25,625 bases of DNA from Collinsella sp. GTDB taxonomy: Bacteria > Actinomycetota > Coriobacteriia > Coriobacteriales > Coriobacteriaceae. Within the stretch, counting starts at the first letter, position 1. Every line of letters starts with the position of its first letter. Below the pieces are notes generated by a model that was not told the origin of the DNA, searched no databases, and was given only the letters and a program-made list of their open reading frames with translations. The position numbers were made by a program, and so were the translations under genes. Shown here piece after piece: positions 14,375 to 21,967 of the stretch. The DNA is taken from positions 1-25,625 of the forward strand of contig DXMU01000011.1 of NCBI GenBank assembly GCA_019414025.1. The letters are read 5' to 3'.

Positions 14375-14695
14375 TTACAGATGCTTCTCCAGCAGCGCCT
14401 GCAGCCTCGCCTTGGGCAGAGCGCCAACCGAGCGGTCAATCTCCTCGCCGTTCTTAAACACAATCAGCGTGGGGATGCTCATGACGCCATACTTCATGGC
14501 CAGGTCCTGGTTGTCGTCGACGTTGCACTTGGCCACAGCCAACTTGCCGGCCAGCTCGTCGGCAACCTCGTCTACGATGGGCGAGAGCGAGCGGCAGGGG
14601 CCGCACCACGGGGCCCAAAAATCAACCAGTACGGGCAGGCTATCGTTGACGACAGCGCCGAAGTTCTCGGGGGTAATCTGCTTAATGTCAGCCAT
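14375..14695 (-). CDS. trxA: Thioredoxin
   Basis: A dithiol-disulfide oxidoreductase of the cytoplasm. The 106-aa product has the thioredoxin fold with the active site WCGPC at 30-34 (C31, C34), the preceding VLVDFWAPW strand, the VDDNQDLAMKYGVMSIPT block with the cis-proline, and the closing FKNGEEIDRSVGAL strands. The length is typical of TrxA. The start at 14695 is preferred to 14779, because GGAGGT lies 6 bases upstream and the upstream extension is not thioredoxin-like. It is divergent from the 191-aa gene at 14832. A possible minus-strand -10 (TATAAG, 14750-14755) has no convincing -35. Confidence 0.96.
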   Translation of the reverse strand: MADIKQITPENFGAVVNDSLPVLVDFWAPWCGPCRSLSPIVDEVADELAGKLAVAKCNVDDNQDLAMKYGVMSIPTLIVFKNGEEIDRSVGALPKARLQALLEKHL

Positions 14696-14797
14696 GGTGA
14701 CCTCCATAATACGACGCGGCTCGGCCGCGTAAAACTCAGTACGACCGTGCTTATACCCAGCGGCCCGCAAAGCAACCACTCGCGGGCGGCTCTTTTA

Positions 14798-14803
14798 TAT
14801 AAT
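14798..14803 (+). promoter_or_regulatory. Possible -10 box for the 191-aa gene
   Basis: A perfect TATAAT at 14798-14803, about 29 bases before the ATG at 14832. The region at -35 (about 14775-14780) does not match TTGACA, so the assignment rests on the -10 alone. Confidence 0.35.
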
Positions 14804-14831
14804 GGTGGGCACGCAAACGATTGGAGAGCGC

Positions 14832-15407
14832 ATGCCCACGTCACAAAGCCAGAAAAAAGAAGCCATCGCTCAGGCGACCGAGCAGGAGCTCGCGTCGCTT
14901 GCAGATCGCGGTGTGCGTATCGCGGGCAACGCGTGCTCGCCGATTGTGCTGGTCAAAGGCGATTTGGATGATGCCGAGCGCTCGGGCGGCGAACTTGCCG
15001 CCGGCGCGGATGGTGCCGCATTGCGCAAGGCGCTCGGGGCAATCGGTTACGCGCCCGAAGATTTTTGTGTGCTGGCGAGTGTTGCCGGCGCAGGCGACGG
15101 AGCTGTGACGGTGGGCCACGCCCTGCCGTGCGACCTGTTCCGCGAGGCACTGGAGGCTCTGGATCCCGAGGCGGTGCTGCTGCTCGATAACAGTGCGGCC
15201 GATGTCATGCGCGAAACCTATGCCGATATGCTTGTGGCGATTGATGACTTTGACACTGCCATGCTCAAGCCAGGCCTGGTCGCCCATGTGCAGGGGCGCC
15301 GCGTGCTGGCGCTCGACGGTTTTGAGGCGGCGCTCACCGACAAGGCCGCCAAGCAGCGCATGTGGGCCTACATCAAGCAGCTGACCCCGGCGGCTGCACC
15401 GCTGTAG
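14832..15407 (+). CDS. Hypothetical cytoplasmic protein (191 aa)
   Basis: Not recognised with confidence. The ATG at 14832 follows GGAG at 5 bases; an in-frame start at 14802 lies too close to the TATAAT to be used. There is no signal or membrane segment. An N-terminal Gln/Glu-rich helix leads to ACSPIVLVKGDL, ALRKALGAIGYAPEDFCVL, a hydrophobic strand AVLLLDNSAADVM, and a C-terminal VQGRRVLALDGFEAALTDKAAKQRMWAYI. The alternation of strands and helices suggests an alpha/beta fold, and the last block resembles the ends of some uracil-DNA-glycosylase-like proteins, but catalytic motifs of that family are not evident. It converges on the histidine kinase remnant, 18 bases away. Confidence 0.8.
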   Translation: MPTSQSQKKEAIAQATEQELASLADRGVRIAGNACSPIVLVKGDLDDAERSGGELAAGADGAALRKALGAIGYAPEDFCVLASVAGAGDGAVTVGHALPCDLFREALEALDPEAVLLLDNSAADVMRETYADMLVAIDDFDTAMLKPGLVAHVQGRRVLALDGFEAALTDKAAKQRMWAYIKQLTPAAAPL

Positions 15408-15425
15408 CGAGGCTGGCGGCAGCCC

Positions 15426-15959
15426 CTACATCACGGCGCGCAGCTCAAACCGGTCGCCGTTAATGCGGAACTGGCAGTTGCCGTTCATGCGCTCGACGGC
15501 AAGCATAATGCTCTTGGTGCCAAAGCCGTGCCCAGTGTGCTGAGCCACGGGCATGCCGTCGACCATGTGCGGCGCACGGCCAAACGTGTTGGAAACCAGC
15601 AATAGAAGCTGACCGTCTTCGTAGCGAAGGTCCAGGTCGACAACCCGCTTGCCTTCGGGGGCGGCGCTCGCCGCGGCGATGGCATTGTCCAGGGCGTTCG
15701 ATACCACACTGAACAGATCGACATCGCCCACGTGGACGGTTTCGGGCACGGCGGCGCGCAGGTCGGCGGTGATGCCGTGCGCGTTGATGTCCGCGGAAAG
15801 CGACGAGAGCGCAATGTTGACCGTTTCGTTGGCGCAGTAGCGGCGCACGGCGGTGCGGTCGTTGGTCTCGCAGAGCGCGTCGATGCGCTCGAGTGCCTCA
15901 TCGGTGTGACCCTCTTCGATCAGGGCCGCTAGACCGCGCAGGTAGTGGCGCATGTCGTA
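15426..15959 (-). pseudogene. 5'-truncated AgrC-like sensor histidine kinase (GHKL ATPase domain only)
   Basis: The frame encodes YDMRHYLRGLAALIEEGH, the dimerisation box of AgrC/DUF-type peptide-sensing kinases, where the residue before DMRH is normally the phosphorylated histidine. Here that codon is TAC (Tyr), and the next codon upstream is a stop (15960-15962). The HATPase_c_5 part is complete: N-box ALDNAIAAA (about residues 87-95), G-box GHGFGTKSI (about 141-149), and a short C-terminal strand (FELRAVM). The family normally has about 200 more N-terminal residues with several membrane helices; none is encoded upstream. An ATG at 15953 could still give a 175-aa protein lacking sensor and phosphorylation site. 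No response regulator is next to it. Confidence 0.8.
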
Positions 15960-16140
15960 TCACATTGAGACCAAGTCAAGAAGAATCGCTTCGGTCGAAT
16001 CGCGTCTTTTGGGTGAGTTCTCAACGTCCGCTGCCGCTGGTTTCCACCGTATGCCGAAAACACCCGGACGATGCCGTGCAGATCGCTTCGCTCTGCTATA
16101 GTCTCCCAAATTCACGTTTTCTATTGGGATGGTGGTTAAT

Positions 16141-17247
16141 ATGGGCGACATGCTCGAATCGTTCCTGCGCGTGGCGATGGTGGTGTTCATCGTCGGTCCG
16201 CTCACTGCATGGGTCGCCCGTCGCGGCGCGCGCGAGCGCAGTGAGGCGACGGACAGCCTCGATCGCTTCACGGTGCGCATGCCCGCTGCCATCCGCACGA
16301 TCATCGCCTGCTGCGCCGTCGCGTTCGAACTGCTCATGCTGGGTGTCTACGTCTGGCAGGGCGTCTCGTTGGGCGAGTGGGACCACGAACTTGTGTGGTT
16401 CGGTCACGCCATGGCGCTCGCGGGCATGGCCATCTGGGCCCTGCTGAGCATCCCGCGCATCGACGTGGACGGTGAGCGAATTCTCTCGCGTAACGCCTTC
16501 GGCATCCGCAAGGAGACGACGTTTGGCAACATCACCCGTGCAACGCTTCACACGCAGATGATGAGGATCTACCTGTTCGAGGGCGACCGGAAGTTCTGCT
16601 CGATAAGCCTCGAGGGGGTGTGCTCGCTCAACCTCCTCGCCCGTCTGGAGGAAGAGGGCATCGAAGTCTCGGACGCCGTCGACGGTCCCATGACCAAGGC
16701 GGGCCTGTGTTGGTCTGCCATCAAGCCGTTGACGATTGTTTTCAACGGCATGGCGCTCGTCTTCTCGCTCGTGATCGCCTTCATGGCTGTTTTCACCGAT
16801 GCCGGTGCTCGTCTGCTCTTGCTCGTCCCGTTCCTCTTCCTGTTCATAGGGGGACTCCTGCCCCTGCTCATGCTCAGCATGCCCGCCCGCGGCATCCTCG
16901 AGATCGGCAGGCAGGAGCGCGAACTCGGCTTCTCCTTCGCCGAGGAGATGGCAAGTCGAGGTACCACGGGCACTTCGCTTGTCGACGATGATTGGTTCAT
17001 CGAGATCAGCAATGCCCGCGTCGTGGCGTTCCGTCGCGATTACCTCAAGAAGGTCACGGCGCACGAGAACAGCGAGAGCGGCGACCGTTGCACGGTGACC
17101 ACGAAAGGCGGTCGCAAAATCAAGGTGTATGCAGCGGGCAGCACGCTCGAGGACCTGCGCTCGTGGTTCAAACAGGGTGCCAAGGCCAGAAGCACGCTCG
17201 ACCGTGCAGAGGACGCGCTCGAGACGACGTCTGATTGGGTTGTCTGA
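16141..17247 (+). CDS. Multi-pass membrane protein, 3' end formed by the IS3 element (368 aa)
   Basis: Not recognised. The start at 16141 has GGTGG 5 bases upstream; an in-frame ATG at 16129 has its G-rich site too close. Hydrophobic segments lie at about 6-22 (FLRVAMVVFIVGPL), 45-70 (IIACCAVAFELLML), 85-100 (AMALAGMAIWALL), 200-220 (IVFNGMALVFSLVIAFM) and 228-248 (LLLLVPFLFLFIGGLL). A soluble region at about 103-185 (IDVDGERILSRNAFGIRKETTF) resembles a bacterial PH-like domain. The stop codon TGA (17245-17247) is the first triplet of the IS terminus, so the native gene may have had a different, perhaps longer, C-terminus. A TATAGT at 16097-16102 could be its -10 box. Confidence 0.75.
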   Translation: MGDMLESFLRVAMVVFIVGPLTAWVARRGARERSEATDSLDRFTVRMPAAIRTIIACCAVAFELLMLGVYVWQGVSLGEWDHELVWFGHAMALAGMAIWALLSIPRIDVDGERILSRNAFGIRKETTFGNITRATLHTQMMRIYLFEGDRKFCSISLEGVCSLNLLARLEEEGIEVSDAVDGPMTKAGLCWSAIKPLTIVFNGMALVFSLVIAFMAVFTDAGARLLLLVPFLFLFIGGLLPLLMLSMPARGILEIGRQERELGFSFAEEMASRGTTGTSLVDDDWFIEISNARVVAFRRDYLKKVTAHENSESGDRCTVTTKGGRKIKVYAAGSTLEDLRSWFKQGAKARSTLDRAEDALETTSDWVV

Positions 17248-17329
17248 CCTGTATCGTCTTTTCGGACACGCATGCTAGAGGCCCAATCCTTTAGAATGCA
17301 TTCATCGACGACCGAGAGGACGGTATGCT

Positions 17330-17614
17330 ATGTCCAACCCAGCCGCCAGGTACACCGACGAGTTCAGGCGCGAGACCGTCGACTACATCATCTCGACGGG
17401 CAGGCCGATAACGGAATGCTGCGCAGAACTGGGCCTGAATTCCAAGACCGTGAACAAGTGGGTGCAGAACCGCCGGCGCGAGCTTGCCGGCAGGCCCGAC
17501 CCCAAGGCCGAGGACCGCGAGCTTCGCGAGGCGAAAAGGCGCATACGCGAGCTCGAGATGGAGAACGCCTTCTTGAAAAAAGCCGCGGCCTTCTTCGCCA
17601 AAAGCCAGGCGTAG
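17330..17614 (+). CDS. IS3-family transposase OrfA
   Basis: A 94-aa DNA-binding protein. Residues about 8-50 form a helix-turn-helix of the HTH_Tnp_1 type (FRRETVDYIIST, ITECCAELGLNSKTVNKWV). Residues about 62-90 form a leucine-zipper-like coiled coil (ELREAKRRIRELEMENAFL) used for multimerisation with OrfAB. A run of six A followed by G at about 17576-17582 (codons AAA AAA G) is a likely -1 slippage site: shifting there joins this frame to OrfB. The heptamer is one base out of the classic A-AAA-AAG phase, so efficiency is uncertain. GAGAGGA precedes the start. Confidence 0.9.
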   Translation: MSNPAARYTDEFRRETVDYIISTGRPITECCAELGLNSKTVNKWVQNRRRELAGRPDPKAEDRELREAKRRIRELEMENAFLKKAAAFFAKSQA

Positions 17615-17628
17615 CCGCATGCTACCGG

Positions 17629-18510
17629 ATGATGTTGGCGGAGAAGGCCGAATTCCCGGTGAAAATGATGGCCCGCGTGCTCGGCGTGAGCCGATCGGGC
17701 TTCTACTCGTGGCTCTCCAACGGCTGCCCGCGAGAAGACTGGTCGGCCGAGCGCGAGGCGGTCCGGCGCGTGTGGCTGGAGTCGGACCGCAGGTTCGGCT
17801 TCCGGTTCGTGAAATGCTTCCTGCCCGGCGAGTTCTCCGGATTGACCCTGTACAGGGTGCGCAAGCTGATGCGCGAGCTGGGAATACGCGGCTGCACGCC
17901 CAACGCCAGGAAGCGCACCACCATCCCCGACCCGAAGGCCAGGCCCCGGCCCGACCTGGTGCGCCGCGACTTCACCAGTCCCGTTCCAACCTACAAGCTC
18001 GTGGGCGACATCACCTACCTGCGCACCGGCGAGGGATGGCTGTACCTGTCGACGGTCATCGACCTCAACACCCGCATGGTGGTGGGCTGGTCGCTCTCCG
18101 AGCGCATGACCGCCGACATCGTGGTTTCGGCGCTGGCGTCGGCCAAATCGCGCGGCTACGTGGCCGGCAACGCGATATTCCACGCCGACCGCGGCGCCCA
18201 GTACACCAGCAGGCTTCTGGCCGAATGGGCGCGCGACAACGACGTGCGGCTGTCCTGCAGCCGCACCGGCAACTGCCACGACAACGCGGTGGCCGAGTCG
18301 TTCCTCGCCACGCTGAAGAACGAGATGTACTACAGGCGCAGCTTCCCGACCAGGGATTCCGCCAAGCACGCGGTGGTCGAGTTCATCGAGGCGTACTACA
18401 ACCGCCGAAGGCCCCGCTCGACGATCGGCTACAAGGTGCCGGCCGAGGCCATGGCGGCCTTCTTCGAGAGAACCGAGCCCAAGCCCGAGGCCATGCCTAT
18501 GGCCGCTTGA
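17629..18510 (+). CDS. IS3-family transposase OrfB (DDE catalytic domain)
   Basis: It lies in the -1 frame relative to OrfA; the catalytic product is normally an OrfAB fusion made by frameshifting near 17578. An independent ATG occurs at 17629. The product has the HTH_21 region (VLGVSRSGFYSWL), then the rve integrase core with the DDE triad: D in LVGDITYLRT, D in IFHADRGAQYTS, E in NAVAESFLATLKNE. The C-terminal block has VEFIEAYYNRRRPRSTIGY. No stop or frameshift interrupts it, so the element may be active. Confidence 0.92.
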   Translation: MMLAEKAEFPVKMMARVLGVSRSGFYSWLSNGCPREDWSAEREAVRRVWLESDRRFGFRFVKCFLPGEFSGLTLYRVRKLMRELGIRGCTPNARKRTTIPDPKARPRPDLVRRDFTSPVPTYKLVGDITYLRTGEGWLYLSTVIDLNTRMVVGWSLSERMTADIVVSALASAKSRGYVAGNAIFHADRGAQYTSRLLAEWARDNDVRLSCSRTGNCHDNAVAESFLATLKNEMYYRRSFPTRDSAKHAVVEFIEAYYNRRRPRSTIGYKVPAEAMAAFFERTEPKPEAMPMAA

Positions 18511-18601
18511 TTCCTCGAGCTTGCGTGTCCGAAATCTTGACACAGGTCAGAAGGCCTCGATGCCAGCGCTGCGCCGATATGGGGCAGCGGCCCCCCCGTT
18601 G

Positions 18602-18930
18602 GCCGCCATGGCCCTGACTTCCGAGCGTATGCTGGCGCCGCTCGTCTTAAGACGTCGACCTCCATCCGGAGCCTGCGGTTCTCGCGCTCGGGCTCCAGGA
18701 TCCGGTTCTACTCGGGCGTGCGGTTGTCGGCGGCGCGCGGCGAGCCGGTCTCGTTTATCGACTTGACCCGCCTCTCCACGGTGCTCTTGTCGAGGTCGCA
18801 CTCGTCCATGGCCTCGCGCCTGGGCTTTCCGGCGTTGTGGAGATCGACTATCTTCCTCTTGAACTCGTCGGTGAAATGCCTCGGTCTGGGGCCGGTCGAG
18901 GCCGAGCCCCCGGTCCGGCTGGGGTAGCAT
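18602..18930 (-). pseudogene. Decayed IS3-family orfA remnant
   Basis: On the minus strand one frame reads GPRPRHFTDEFKRKIVDLHNAG, KSTVERRVKSINETGS, RAADNRTPE, a stop (TAG, 18708-18710), then NRILEPERENRRLRMEVDVL. This is the HTH plus zipper layout of IS3 OrfA, but of a different subgroup from the intact element. The TAG probably arose from a CAG codon, and the following orfB is missing: the homology runs out just before the intact IS3 end at 18549. It is not functional. Bases 18931-19036 hold no recognisable gene. Confidence 0.75.
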
Positions 18931-19036
18931 GTCGCTGCGGACCACTGTCTTTCCTCTCGTTGAATATCTAGGCGCTGACGATTCTAGGCGATGGCCCTCT
19001 CTTGCTTCTTACACCTCGATTGTGCTCGCTACCCCC

Positions 19037-19073
19037 AGCGGGTCCGGATCGAGCGATCCGGACCCGCTTTTGG
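19037..19073 (+). terminator. Strong intrinsic terminator without a partner gene
   Basis: A 14-bp perfect stem (19037-19050 with 19055-19068) with GAGC loop is followed by TTTTGGGG. The nearest plus-strand gene upstream is the IS transposase, so this terminator may once have served the gene interrupted or deleted at the IS3 site. Confidence 0.7.
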
Positions 19074-19089
19074 GGTTTGCCGGAAACCC

Positions 19090-19300
19090 GGTGGTCAAAA
19101 AAGGCCAAATATGAGTACTGTTACCAGTTTAGTGGCAGCCAAATGGCCTCCAAAATCGGTGCCAGCGGCCAAAAGTGCATCGATTTTCGTCCTTCAGAGT
19201 CGTGATCGGGCTCCAAACAAGGCGATTTTGCTGCTCTGGACCGGAAAATCGCTGCTACTAATTTGGTGACAGTACTCATATTTGGCCTTTTTTGACCACC
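19090..19300. repeat. 211-bp MITE-like element with 44-bp terminal inverted repeats
   Basis: Bases 19090-19133 and 19257-19300 are inverted repeats matching at 41 of 44 positions, the outer 32 perfectly (ends GGTGGTCAAAAAAGGCC). The roughly 120-bp interior has no ORF but contains several AAAATCG/CGATTTT words, giving extra partial pairing. No clear target duplication flanks it. It may be a miniature transposable element or a large palindromic repeat. Confidence 0.75.
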
Positions 19301-19332
19301 GCCCCTTGGCCCAGGACAAAACGGGCCGCTCG

Positions 19333-19401
19333 AATCTTGGGGCGGGTCCATTTTCGGCTATCCTCAGCTTGCCAGTTCGAAAATGGATCCGCCCCAAGAT
19401 T
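19333..19401. repeat. 24-bp-arm hairpin upstream of the nad operon
   Basis: 19333-19356 and 19378-19401 pair at 23 of 24 positions around a 21-nt loop. The arm end GCCCCAAGATT occurs again at 19474-19484 in the nadA leader, and GCCCCAAGAT also appears near 23929. No T-tract follows directly. Confidence 0.7.
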
Positions 19402-19420
19402 GAATCTTTATTCCAACTTT

Positions 19421-19464
19421 ACACCTAGGTTTACAGCTGTCTTGTCAGCTGTAAACCTAGGTGT
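19421..19464. promoter_or_regulatory. Palindromic operator, probable NiaR site
   Basis: 19421-19439 and 19446-19464 are perfect 19-nt inverted repeats (ACACCTAGGTTTACAGCTG) around TCTTGT. The palindrome covers the -35 box and the whole spacer of the nadA promoter, so a bound protein would block RNA polymerase. The operon ends with niaR, a nicotinate-sensing repressor, which is the obvious candidate. The inner TTTACAGCTGTCTTGTCAGC part resembles the general style of NiaR boxes; the match to a consensus was not computed. Confidence 0.7.
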
Positions 19465-19470
19465 CATACT
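19442..19470 (+). promoter_or_regulatory. Promoter of nadABC-niaR
   Basis: -35 TTGTCA at 19442-19447, 17-base spacer, -10 CATACT at 19465-19470. The start point would be near 19477, leaving a 29-base leader with AGAGAGGGG before the nadA ATG. Confidence 0.65.
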
Positions 19471-19505
19471 AAAGCCCCAAGATTCGCCAAAAGAGAGGGG
19501 CCTTG

Positions 19506-20531
19506 ATGGCACAGAGCGCGAACATGGATGCGTCGGAGCTTGCACGCGATATCGCGGCCGGCCTAGCATCGGCAACGACGGCAACGGAGCGCGCGGCACT
19601 GGTGCCCGCAGAGCTCGTCGAGGCCATTCAGCAATTAAAAACCCAGCGTGATGCGGTGATTCTGGCGCACTACTATGTGGCGCCCGAGGTGCAGGCCGTG
19701 GCTGATTACGTCGGCGACAGCTTCTACTTGGCAAAGCTTGCCAAGAGCTTACCGCAGCAGGCTATCGTGCTGTGCGGCGTGGAGTTTATGGGCGAGAGCG
19801 CCAAGCTGCTCAACCCCACCAAGACCGTGCTGCTGCCCGAGCCGGGCGCGGACTGCCCCATGGCTCACATGGTCAAGCGCGAGACGGTCGACGCGGCGCG
19901 CGCCGAGTACGGCGACGACCTTGCCGTGGTCTGCTACGTCAACTCGACGGTCGAGATCAAGAGCTGGAGCGACGTGTGCGTCACCAGCTCCAACGCCGTC
20001 AAGATCGTATCCGAGCTGCCACAGCAGCACATCCTGTTTATCCCCGATCAAAACCTGGGCCGCTTCGTAGCCGAGCGGGTGCCGCAAAAGCACGTCATCC
20101 TCAACAACGGCTATTGCCCGCGCCACCACATCATCACCGTCGAGCAGATTGTCGACGCGCAGGAGGCGCATCCCGATGCGCTCGTGCTGGCGCACCCCGA
20201 GTGCAAGGCCGACGTCCTGGCCGAGGCCGACTACATCGGCTCCACCGCCGGCATCATCAAGTACGCCGAGGAGTCGGACGCGAGCGAGTTCATCATCGTG
20301 ACGGTCCGCGGCGTGCTCTACGAGCTCGAGCGCCGCTGCCAGAGCACCGGCAAGAAGTTCTACTTCCCCGCGGTGCAGCCCACCTGCGTCAACATGGATC
20401 TCATCACGCTCGAAAAGCTCGTGCACTGCCTGGAGACGGGCGAGGGCGAGGTGCAGATTGGCGTGTCGGACGAGGCCGCCGATCAGGCCAAGCTCACGCT
20501 CGACCGCATGCTCGAGTACGCGGCGCGCTAA
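19506..20531 (+). CDS. nadA: Quinolinate synthase
   Basis: Condenses iminoaspartate with dihydroxyacetone phosphate to quinolinate, the second step of de novo NAD synthesis. The 341-aa product has the three cysteines that hold the [4Fe-4S] cluster: C90 (CGVEFMGESAKLL), C233 (HPEC) and C294 (QPTCVNM). Other family marks are ILAHYYVAPEVQ near the N-terminus, GDSFYLAKLA, CYVNSTVEIK and YCPRHHIITVEQI. It is oxygen-sensitive as a class, fitting an anaerobe. The ATG at 19506 follows AGAGAGGGG; a TTG at 19503 is the alternative. It is the first gene of the nad operon behind a palindromic operator. Confidence 0.97.
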   Translation: MAQSANMDASELARDIAAGLASATTATERAALVPAELVEAIQQLKTQRDAVILAHYYVAPEVQAVADYVGDSFYLAKLAKSLPQQAIVLCGVEFMGESAKLLNPTKTVLLPEPGADCPMAHMVKRETVDAARAEYGDDLAVVCYVNSTVEIKSWSDVCVTSSNAVKIVSELPQQHILFIPDQNLGRFVAERVPQKHVILNNGYCPRHHIITVEQIVDAQEAHPDALVLAHPECKADVLAEADYIGSTAGIIKYAEESDASEFIIVTVRGVLYELERRCQSTGKKFYFPAVQPTCVNMDLITLEKLVHCLETGEGEVQIGVSDEAADQAKLTLDRMLEYAAR

Positions 20532-20587
20532 GCCAATGTGACATGAGGGGCCATCCCTTATGCCACATTACAAGGGAGAGGATTCCT

Positions 20588-21964
20588 GTGGAAACCAAAC
20601 AATACTCCGACATGGAGTGCGACGTCGTCATTGCCGGTTGCGGCGTGGCGGGCCTGTATGCGGCCCTCAACCTGCCGACGAGCACGCGCGTAATCATGCT
20701 CTCCAAGGGCGCCGTCGACGAGTGCGATTCGATGCTCGCGCAGGGCGGTATCTGCGTGCTGCCCGAAGGCTCTGACTACGATGCCTTCTTTGAGGACACC
20801 ATGCACGCCGGCCATTACGAGAACCGCCGCGAGAGTGTTGACATCATGATTCGCTCGAGCCGTTCGGTCATCAACGACCTGCTAGCGATGGGCGTGGATT
20901 TTGAGCGCAAGGCCGACGGCAGCCTCAACTTTACCCGCGAGGGCGCGCACAGCCGTCCGCGTATTGCCTTCCATGCCGACATTACGGGCAAGGAGATCAC
21001 GACCAAGCTGCTCCAGGCCGTTCGCAAGCTGGATAACGTGCAGATTTTGGAGTACGTGGCCATGACCGACATCCTGACGGGCGAGCGTGATGGCGCCACG
21101 GTGTGCACCGGTGTCGTCGCCGTTTCCGTGGACGAGGACAACTCGGTTCGTCCCGCCGACGAGCTGGCAAATGCCGCCGAGGGCGTGCATGCCGGCGAGC
21201 CGTTTAAGATCCATGCCCACCATACGCTGTGGGCGACGGGCGGTATCGGCGGCGTGTACGACCATTCGACCAACTACCCGCAGCTCACCGGTGACGCCTG
21301 CTACATCGCGCAGGAGCACGGCATCACGATGGAGCACCTGGACTACGTGCAGATCCACCCCACGGGACTGTTCTCGCCGCAGCCGGGCCGCACCTTCCTG
21401 ATCAGCGAGAGCTGCCGCGGCGAAGGCGCGATTCTGCTCAATGCCGCCGGCGAGCGCTTTACCGACGAGCTGCAGCCGCGCGATGTTGTCGCCGCCGCTA
21501 TTCGCGAGCAGATGAAGCAGGACGGCACCGAGCACGAGTGGCTGAGCTTTGCCCCCGTCGAGCGCGACGTGGTGACCGGGCACTTTGCCAACATCCGCGC
21601 GCGCTGTCTGGAGGACGGTCGCGACATCTTGGACGAGCTCATTCCCGTTACGCCCACGCAGCACTACTTTATGGGCGGCGTGTGGGTCGACAAGGACGGC
21701 CGCACCTCGATGCCCGAGCTCTACGCCGCTGGCGAGACGGCCTGCAACGGTGTTCACGGCAAGAATCGTCTAGCTTCCAACAGCCTGCTCGAGTCCCTAG
21801 TTTGGGGCCGCCGCGCTGCTTGGCGTATGCGCACCGGCGAGTCGCTGACCGTGGAGCAGGCCGGTGAGCCCGCGCTTGACGGACGTCACCGCGCCCTGAG
21901 CGCCGAGACCCTTGCAATCGATGATTTGGCCCGTGCTGCCGGCACACAGGCCGTGGAGGAGTAG
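20588..21964 (+). CDS. nadB: L-aspartate oxidase
   Basis: A flavoprotein that oxidises L-aspartate to iminoaspartate, the substrate of NadA; in anaerobes fumarate is the likely electron acceptor. A much longer ORF in this frame opens upstream inside nadA, but the GTG at 20588 with AAGGGAGAGG before it starts the family's N-terminus. The FAD-binding GCGVAG motif lies at 17-22, then SMLAQGGICV, HSRPRIAFHADITG, IHPTGLF, a RGEGAILLNAAGERF block, and the FAD-contacting ELYAAGETACNGVHGKNRLASNSLLE split over two motifs near the end. At 458 aa it is shorter than the about 540-aa E. coli enzyme and has little of the C-terminal helical domain. It starts 56 bases after nadA. Confidence 0.95.
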   Translation: METKQYSDMECDVVIAGCGVAGLYAALNLPTSTRVIMLSKGAVDECDSMLAQGGICVLPEGSDYDAFFEDTMHAGHYENRRESVDIMIRSSRSVINDLLAMGVDFERKADGSLNFTREGAHSRPRIAFHADITGKEITTKLLQAVRKLDNVQILEYVAMTDILTGERDGATVCTGVVAVSVDEDNSVRPADELANAAEGVHAGEPFKIHAHHTLWATGGIGGVYDHSTNYPQLTGDACYIAQEHGITMEHLDYVQIHPTGLFSPQPGRTFLISESCRGEGAILLNAAGERFTDELQPRDVVAAAIREQMKQDGTEHEWLSFAPVERDVVTGHFANIRARCLEDGRDILDELIPVTPTQHYFMGGVWVDKDGRTSMPELYAAGETACNGVHGKNRLASNSLLESLVWGRRAAWRMRTGESLTVEQAGEPALDGRHRALSAETLAIDDLARAAGTQAVEE

Positions 21965-21967
21965 ACC

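Larger units (their letters stand above)
17245..18549 (+). mobile_element. IS3-family insertion sequence, complete (1305 bp)
   Basis: The terminal inverted repeats are 17245-17281 and 18513-18549, matching at 30 of 37 positions. They begin TGACCTGT and share TTTCGGACACGCA, with the TG...CA ends usual for IS3. Two overlapping frames encode OrfA (HTH plus leucine zipper) and OrfB (DDE integrase core). The flanks are GTC on the left and GAA on the right, so no 3-4 bp target duplication is visible. That fits a deletion or recombination next to the element. It lies between the membrane-protein gene and a decayed second IS3 orfA. Confidence 0.92.

Noticed and set aside
17576..17582. A classic A-AAA-AAG frameshift signal in the IS3 orfA
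   Set aside because: The run AAAAAAG is present, but the reading phase is AAA AAA G. It is kept as a possible, not a classic, slippage site.
19772..20587. An open frame upstream of nadB, in the nadB frame
   Set aside because: It overlaps nadA in another frame, is Arg-rich shadow sequence, and the nadB GTG at 20588 has a proper ribosome site.
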